A DNA stretch of 64,000 bases from assembly GCF_005239225.2 (NCBI RefSeq), contig NC_133298.1, forward strand, positions 6,133,345 to 6,197,344. Direction: 5' to 3'. This stretch comes from Populus alba (lineage: Eukaryota; Streptophyta; Magnoliopsida; Malpighiales; Salicaceae). A model generated the notes under the pieces. The model made no database searches. It was given only the letters and a program-made list of their open reading frames with translations, and was not told where the DNA came from. Positions 59,605 through 64,000 of this stretch are shown here, piece after piece. Position numbers and translations under genes: made by a program. The number at the start of each line of letters is the position of its first letter. Position 1 is the first letter of the stretch.

Positions 59605-59905
59605 TCTTGTTACGTTGTCTACAATATGTTACTGCTGTTTCTATATTTCGGTGTTGTCAACTTGTGTTATTATCAAAGTAAATAAATTTTCAATCTGCTT
59701 GTTACGTTGTCTACAATATATTACGTTTCCGTGCATTAATTAGGGCTAATAAGAGTAGTCTGCTTCTGACTCGGATGACTCCATAGCTATGCTGTTGTTG
59801 TGCTTGTTCTTGTAACGTTGTCTACGTACATGTTACCGCTGTTTCTATATTTCGGTGTTGTCAACTTGTGTTATTGTCAAAGTAAATAAATTTTTAATCT
59901 GTTGG
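59605..59905 (+). repeat. Duplicated 3' UTR segment downstream of the small B3 gene
   Basis: A segment of about 90 bp at 59608-59697 recurs at about 59809-59899. Both copies contain TTTCTATATTTCGGTGTTGT and a following TCAACTTGTGTTATT, and both end AAAGTAAATAAATTTT, so an AATAAA polyadenylation-like word is present twice. A shorter third piece (CTTGTTACGTTGTCTACAAT) lies at about 59698-59717. Confidence 0.85.
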
Positions 59906-60074
59906 TGTCAAACAGTGTGATTGTGAGGTATTTTACCATGTCTCAAACAGTGTGATTCAAGCTCCATTTCTAATTTCTTCTTTTCGCGAGAGGGCACGAC
60001 TTCTTTTGTTCATTTTTGTTTTACTCCACGTTCAGTTCTCCCCTTAATTTCTTTTTCTAAACCAAGCCGACAGA

Positions 60075-60728
60075 TGACAAAGGAGACGATGCACCGGGAA
60101 GGCAGAAGAAAAATGAGAGAAGGGTGCTGCAACGGAGAAAGACTACAACGGAGGCAACAGCACCATCACCAACAAGCGAGTTTCTCACTGATTAGGAGGT
60201 GGCCAATCAGTCAACGTCACGTTAAATCAGCATCACCACCAGCAGAATCAGGAGGTCTGTCACCACTGGAGAGCTGGAAAGTGCAATAGATTCCCATGTC
60301 CGTCTCTCCACCGTGAACTTCCACCGCCGCCGCCGCATGCGTCTGTGAAGGAGGGAGGTGGGGGAGGAGCGAAGAGAGGAGTTATCGGGAATGATTCGTC
60401 GTCGTTCTCTTGGAGGGGGTAGTAATAGTAATTATTGTATTAGTTGGGGGCAGTTTGGGCATAAAGGTCAAAGTGGTAAAAAGGGAAAGTGCGGAGAAAT
60501 GTGTGCTAATTGGGTACAAGGGAATTGAGATTTTGGTGGCAAGTGTCAGTATAATATTTGCTTTCTTGGGAGCTTAGGTGATTGGTTGACTCAATGTGAT
60601 TCTTTAGTGTTTTGTGTAATGGGTTTTTGTGGGTTTTGGATTTGGTGATTGATTTAGGGGGTTTTGATGTGAGCCGGTGATGCATTGTCATCTGGGGCTG
60701 ATAAGCTTTATACAGGGAGTAAGGACAG
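60075..60728 (+). pseudogene. Broken CCCH zinc-finger WD40 protein (ZFWD family), 5' part
   Basis: Pieces of one protein appear in order but in different frames. 60080-60190 reads ERRVLQRRKTTTEATAPSPT. 60195-60410 reads HHHQQNQEVCHHWRAGKCNR then FPCPSLHRELPPPPP, a CCCH finger with spacing C-X7-C-X4-C-X3-H (60258-60311). 60391-60525 reads GKCGEMCANWVQGN, then TGA, DFGGKCQYN: a second finger whose second Cys codon has become a stop and whose His is lost. 60675-60728 reads AGDALSSGADKLYTGSKD just before a GT donor, the first WD40 blade of plant ZFWD proteins (family form SGSDKLYSGSKD). At least two frameshifts and a nonsense codon separate the pieces. No later WD40 exons were found in the window. 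The living family members are plant CCCH-WD40 proteins (zinc finger CCCH 48/59/62/63 group). Confidence 0.8.
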
Positions 60729-63700
60729 GTTTGAGTTTTACTCTTTTCAGCTTGGATTTTAGCTAATATTTTCAGTTGACATTGAAATTTATGACTGTGA
60801 TTGAATTGTAATGTGCTGTTGATTTGAGCACTGGTGTTTCAAATTGATGTCTCTAATGTTTGTATTGGATCAATTATCCAATTTCTGTTAAAGCTAAGAC
60901 TATGATTATATTGAGATATTTAAAAGCAAGATGCGAGTTGCTTCAAGCTTCAATATTTTCTTTTCTGTAGTTTTTCCTTGCGGATACTGCAATTTCAATT
61001 AGATATTTGCTTGAGAGAAGAAAGTTATTTTTATCTACTGTTTTTTAAGACTATGATTTTGTTGGCCTTCCAAATGTTGTCAAGGTTAGGCAAGCCTTTC
61101 TCGTTGTTTTTTTTATCACTCCAATCCCAATTTGTAACAAAGCTTAGAACAAATTTACCTCCATGGGAATGGCTCTGACACAGGTTTTTTTTTGCATGCA
61201 TGGAGTACGCATGTTTATGCTTTGTTCGTGGGTAATTACTTGTTTTTTTTGCCGGTGTGCAAGTGATATTTTTCTTTCCTGGGCCTGTATTATCCTTAAA
61301 AGTTATATCGATTCTCATGTTCTCTCGTATCGAGACCTAATATCTCATTTCTGCATCAGTTTGTTTCCTTCGGTGAGAAGGGCTGCTTTGGTGCAAGGAA
61401 GCAGGGACATTAATAATTCAAAGCAGGGTCATTGTTTGTGGTGGTAGGAGAGTTTGTGATGAAATAACTCGTCAGGGAAGAATATTGATGCAGAGGCAAT
61501 ATACATCGAATTTGGTTGACAGCGAGGCGCTTGAGGTGAAACTTTTTCTTTTTTTCCCCGCATGGTCTTTTTCATTGTTTTTTGTTTTTTTTTTTGCTTG
61601 ATTGTAATTTTAACATGAGACATTTATGTTGTTCTGCCTCCTTTTGTAATTTGTGCAGGCAAGATGGTACTGCTCAATTCTCAATTTTCAGCTCTATCTT
61701 GCGGTGATTTTACTGTTCCATCTCTTTTGGGAATTCTTTGAAGGCAAAACGGTACAACTCTATTGCCAGTTTTCCAGCTTCACTTTGCTTTAATTTCACT
61801 GTTGTTTGTGCTTGGGTTCTTACCAGTAGCTGATGATTCAGGAAAAACAATGTGTGTGTCAGTGTGTGTTTCAATCATCACTAAACGGCATGTTTATTAA
61901 GCGCTAAGATTGCTCAAACTTCTACTACATCGTTACGCCTCCACTTTCCTTTTCAATATGCATTTTGATCCCCTTCCCCTGTTGGCAGCCTACACACAAT
62001 ACGATAATGTTTAGCTGTTACCTTATGAATACGATAATGGTGCTTTTCTTTACCCTGGCCGCATCCTTTACCAGATCAGTTCCACTTGTTAGGATTGTCA
62101 ATTGAGGTGAGTTTAACTAAAATTTCTTGCTTTGCATACTATGTTTTAAAATTTTTTTATGACATAAAATTAGTCCAGAATATTACTGGTGCAGAATCAT
62201 GCATGGATTTGGTTGCAAAATATCAGACTGTTAACGATGTTGTCTGTTAATGGCCACTAAGAGGATCAATTTCCATAGAGTAGGTTAAGATTTTTTTCAG
62301 CTAAAGGGAACTATGGGAGATTTATAATTTACAATTTTCATATTCTAAACCATATTTGAAGCAAAAGTATCAATTGAAATATATTATTACTGCACGAGCC
62401 ACAAAATCTCTAAAATATGAAGTCTTAATTGATACAAACCGTAAATGTTTTTCTTCGCATTACTAACTTATTCATCTTTTAATTTCAGAACAATGTTTTG
62501 GATCTCTTAAAACATGCACTACCAGATACCTTTTAGTTTTGGAAAAAAAAAATTCGCTGTTAAATTTTCTTCAACTCTTTCTTGCTTCCCGCTTGACAAT
62601 CAAGTACTCCCTTCCTCTCTCTCCCTGCTTTACTAGTTCGGTGCCAGACCAGTGGTGTCTTAAGCCATGGTATCATTCATCCCATAGCCATCTTTATATT
62701 GCGTACATGCACGCGTCTTCTGGAAACTCAGGTACAGTTATCATCCATAGGTGGGTACTTTCTGGAGTCTACCAGATGCTCACACACTGCCATGGACACT
62801 TGTCTCTACCCCCACTGTAATTAGCCAAAAACTTGTCATTTTAGTTGTCTTTTGATCTTTCAAAATCAACTGTGTAAAGTAGAATGAAAGATCATTTTCA
62901 TTTCATAAGTCGAATTATAGAAATAGCAATGTCTTTTATACAGTCTCTTGTTTTGGTGACAATAATAATAATTCATCCTTGAGGTATTTATGTTTTTCAG
63001 GAGCTAAAAATCCCCTCCCATTTTAAGGTCCTGTTTGTCTGAGCATGTGGACCTTCCTTACATAGGCGATATGCATTTTATTCATTTTCGTATTCATTAT
63101 CGTATGCTATTTTGCACTTGAAGGGAAATTAGGCTCCTACACATTTGCGTTGACGATTCAAACCATGATTTTTAGATTCATTTTTCTACATTTTTCACCT
63201 GTAACAAAAATCTAAAAGAGCTCGGAGTGTGGCTTTTACCTGGATTCAAACAGTAATTTCAACCTTTCATTTTCTCGTTTTGCTTTTACTGCAGATTCAA
63301 TCTCTCATCTTTTGCTCTCCTTTTTCTCTGTATATGTGGCTTCTCCTCCACCGCATCCCCACCTTCTCTTTACCTCAGATCGCGTTTTTCAATTCATCTC
63401 CTTCTTTTTGTAAACCAGATCTGTGGAAGAGAGAATAAGCACAAAGTTGTGGAGAGAATGATGATGGTGCTGCAGATGGCTTCTGAATCTGCAATTATTA
63501 AAATTTTATATGAAAAAATAAAGTTGAGATTGATAAAAATTTCAAAATCCTATAGATAAATCAACTAAAATTTGATCTCATATGAAAAAAAAAAAAAAAT
63601 ACTAAAACAACATTCATGCAATTATTAATAACATAAAAAATTTAAAAATAAAATAAAATAACAAATATATTGCAAAGAAAAAAAAAAAACCTTACCTTAA

Positions 63701-63999
63701 TGTAGTTGGGAGTGAAGTTGAGAAGAGAAAAAAAAATTCATAAAGTATGTTAATTAAAAAAATTAAGAAGAAAAGAGAAGAAGACATACATAAGCGTGAA
63801 TGAAGAATAGAAGAAAAGAGAAAGAGAAAGAAAGAAAAGGATGTGGAAGTTTTTTTACATAAGAGGAGGAGGAGGAGGAGGAGGAGGAGGAAGAATCCCG
63901 TTTGTTGTGAAATGAGGGATTCTAGTTTTTTTTATTGGGTATTTTACTGACAATTAATTAAATATTAATATTTTTAATCATTCTGTTGATCATTCTGCC
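60729..63999. other. No supported gene; possible untranslated transcript or gene debris
   Basis: Composition is less AT-rich than 47-59 kb and several GT/AG pairs can be imagined, but no frame forms a recognisable protein on either strand. An 81-bp segment is duplicated imperfectly (about 61661-61741 and 61744-61825; GCAAGATGGTAC / GCAAAACGGTAC, then TTTTCAGCTCTATCTTGC / TTTTCCAGCTTCACTTTGC). It may include remnants downstream of the ZFWD pseudogene. Confidence 0.4.
63862..63891. repeat. (GGA)n microsatellite
   Basis: Ten uninterrupted triplets of the GAG/GGA type, in a purine-rich stretch (63720-63900). Confidence 0.95.
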
Positions 64000-64000
64000 T

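Noticed and set aside
60074..60289. 71-codon open frame starting MTKETMHREGRRK
   Set aside because: It runs in a different frame from the recognisable CCCH finger in the same bases. The region is better explained as a frame-broken ZFWD pseudogene.
61360..61660. Possible further WD40 exon downstream of the ZFWD pseudogene
   Set aside because: Translations in all three frames lack WD-repeat words and have several stops.

Overview
This is nuclear DNA of a dicot plant. It is AT-rich and intron-rich, with short exons bounded by GT..AG, long AT-rich intergenic stretches, solo LTRs and a miniature LTR element. The style of the AT-rich dispersed repeats and of the large solo LTRs suggests a woody eudicot such as Populus or Salix. 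That is an inference from familiarity, not from a search. I see no bacterial genes, no CRISPR array and no recognisable tRNA or rRNA gene.

Layout. 0-2 kb: last exons of an unrecognised minus-strand gene. 2-4 kb: B3 gene copy 1 (DUF313/REM-like B3, plus strand). 6.8-15.6 kb: a 23-exon trithorax-type histone H3K4 methyltransferase of the ATX3/4/5 class (PWWP, PHD, extended PHD, SET, post-SET; 1121 residues by my splice model). 15.7-17.5 kb: decayed sequence, including a tail-to-tail gene relic and a ghost last exon of the next gene. 17.6-22.6 kb: a 13-coding-exon gene with the plant-specific TIGR01589 domain, whose 3' half is a tandem array of a two-exon module (579 residues). 23.3-26.9 kb: two solo LTRs. 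27.6-29.0 kb: B3 copy 2, a pseudogene split by a 320-bp Copia-type solo LTR. 29.1-29.4 kb: a complete 291-bp miniature LTR retrotransposon. 32.8-34.0 kb: B3 copy 3, the longest and least damaged, inverted relative to copy 1. 35.0-37.1 kb: a large nested solo LTR. 39.5-46.7 kb: a minus-strand 5-exon gene for an RS/RD/RE-rich nuclear protein resembling plant ZC3H13/HIZ2 (1148 residues). 47-59 kb: gene-poor AT-rich repeats, a terminal-inverted-repeat element and a perfect 17-bp hairpin. 59.1-59.5 kb: a one-exon small B3 protein of LAV/RAV type. 60.1-60.7 kb: an unmarked pseudogene of a CCCH-zinc-finger WD40 protein. 60.7-64 kb: no convincing gene.

How it fits together. The intact genes are probably unrelated nuclear functions: a chromatin writer (ATX), an RNA-modification or splicing scaffold (HIZ2-like), B3 DNA-binding proteins, and a TIGR01589 protein of unknown role. 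The main story is structural. The B3 gene was copied three times, with an ATX-downstream fragment carried along and copies 1 and 3 lying as an inverted repeat about 30 kb apart. The TIGR01589 gene was duplicated both as a gene and by internal exon modules. Several LTR insertions can be dated relative to one another because their empty sites lie elsewhere in the window. Exon coordinates are hand-derived from splice signals and reading phase; each full model sums to a multiple of three with one stop. Three introns appear to use GC donors.
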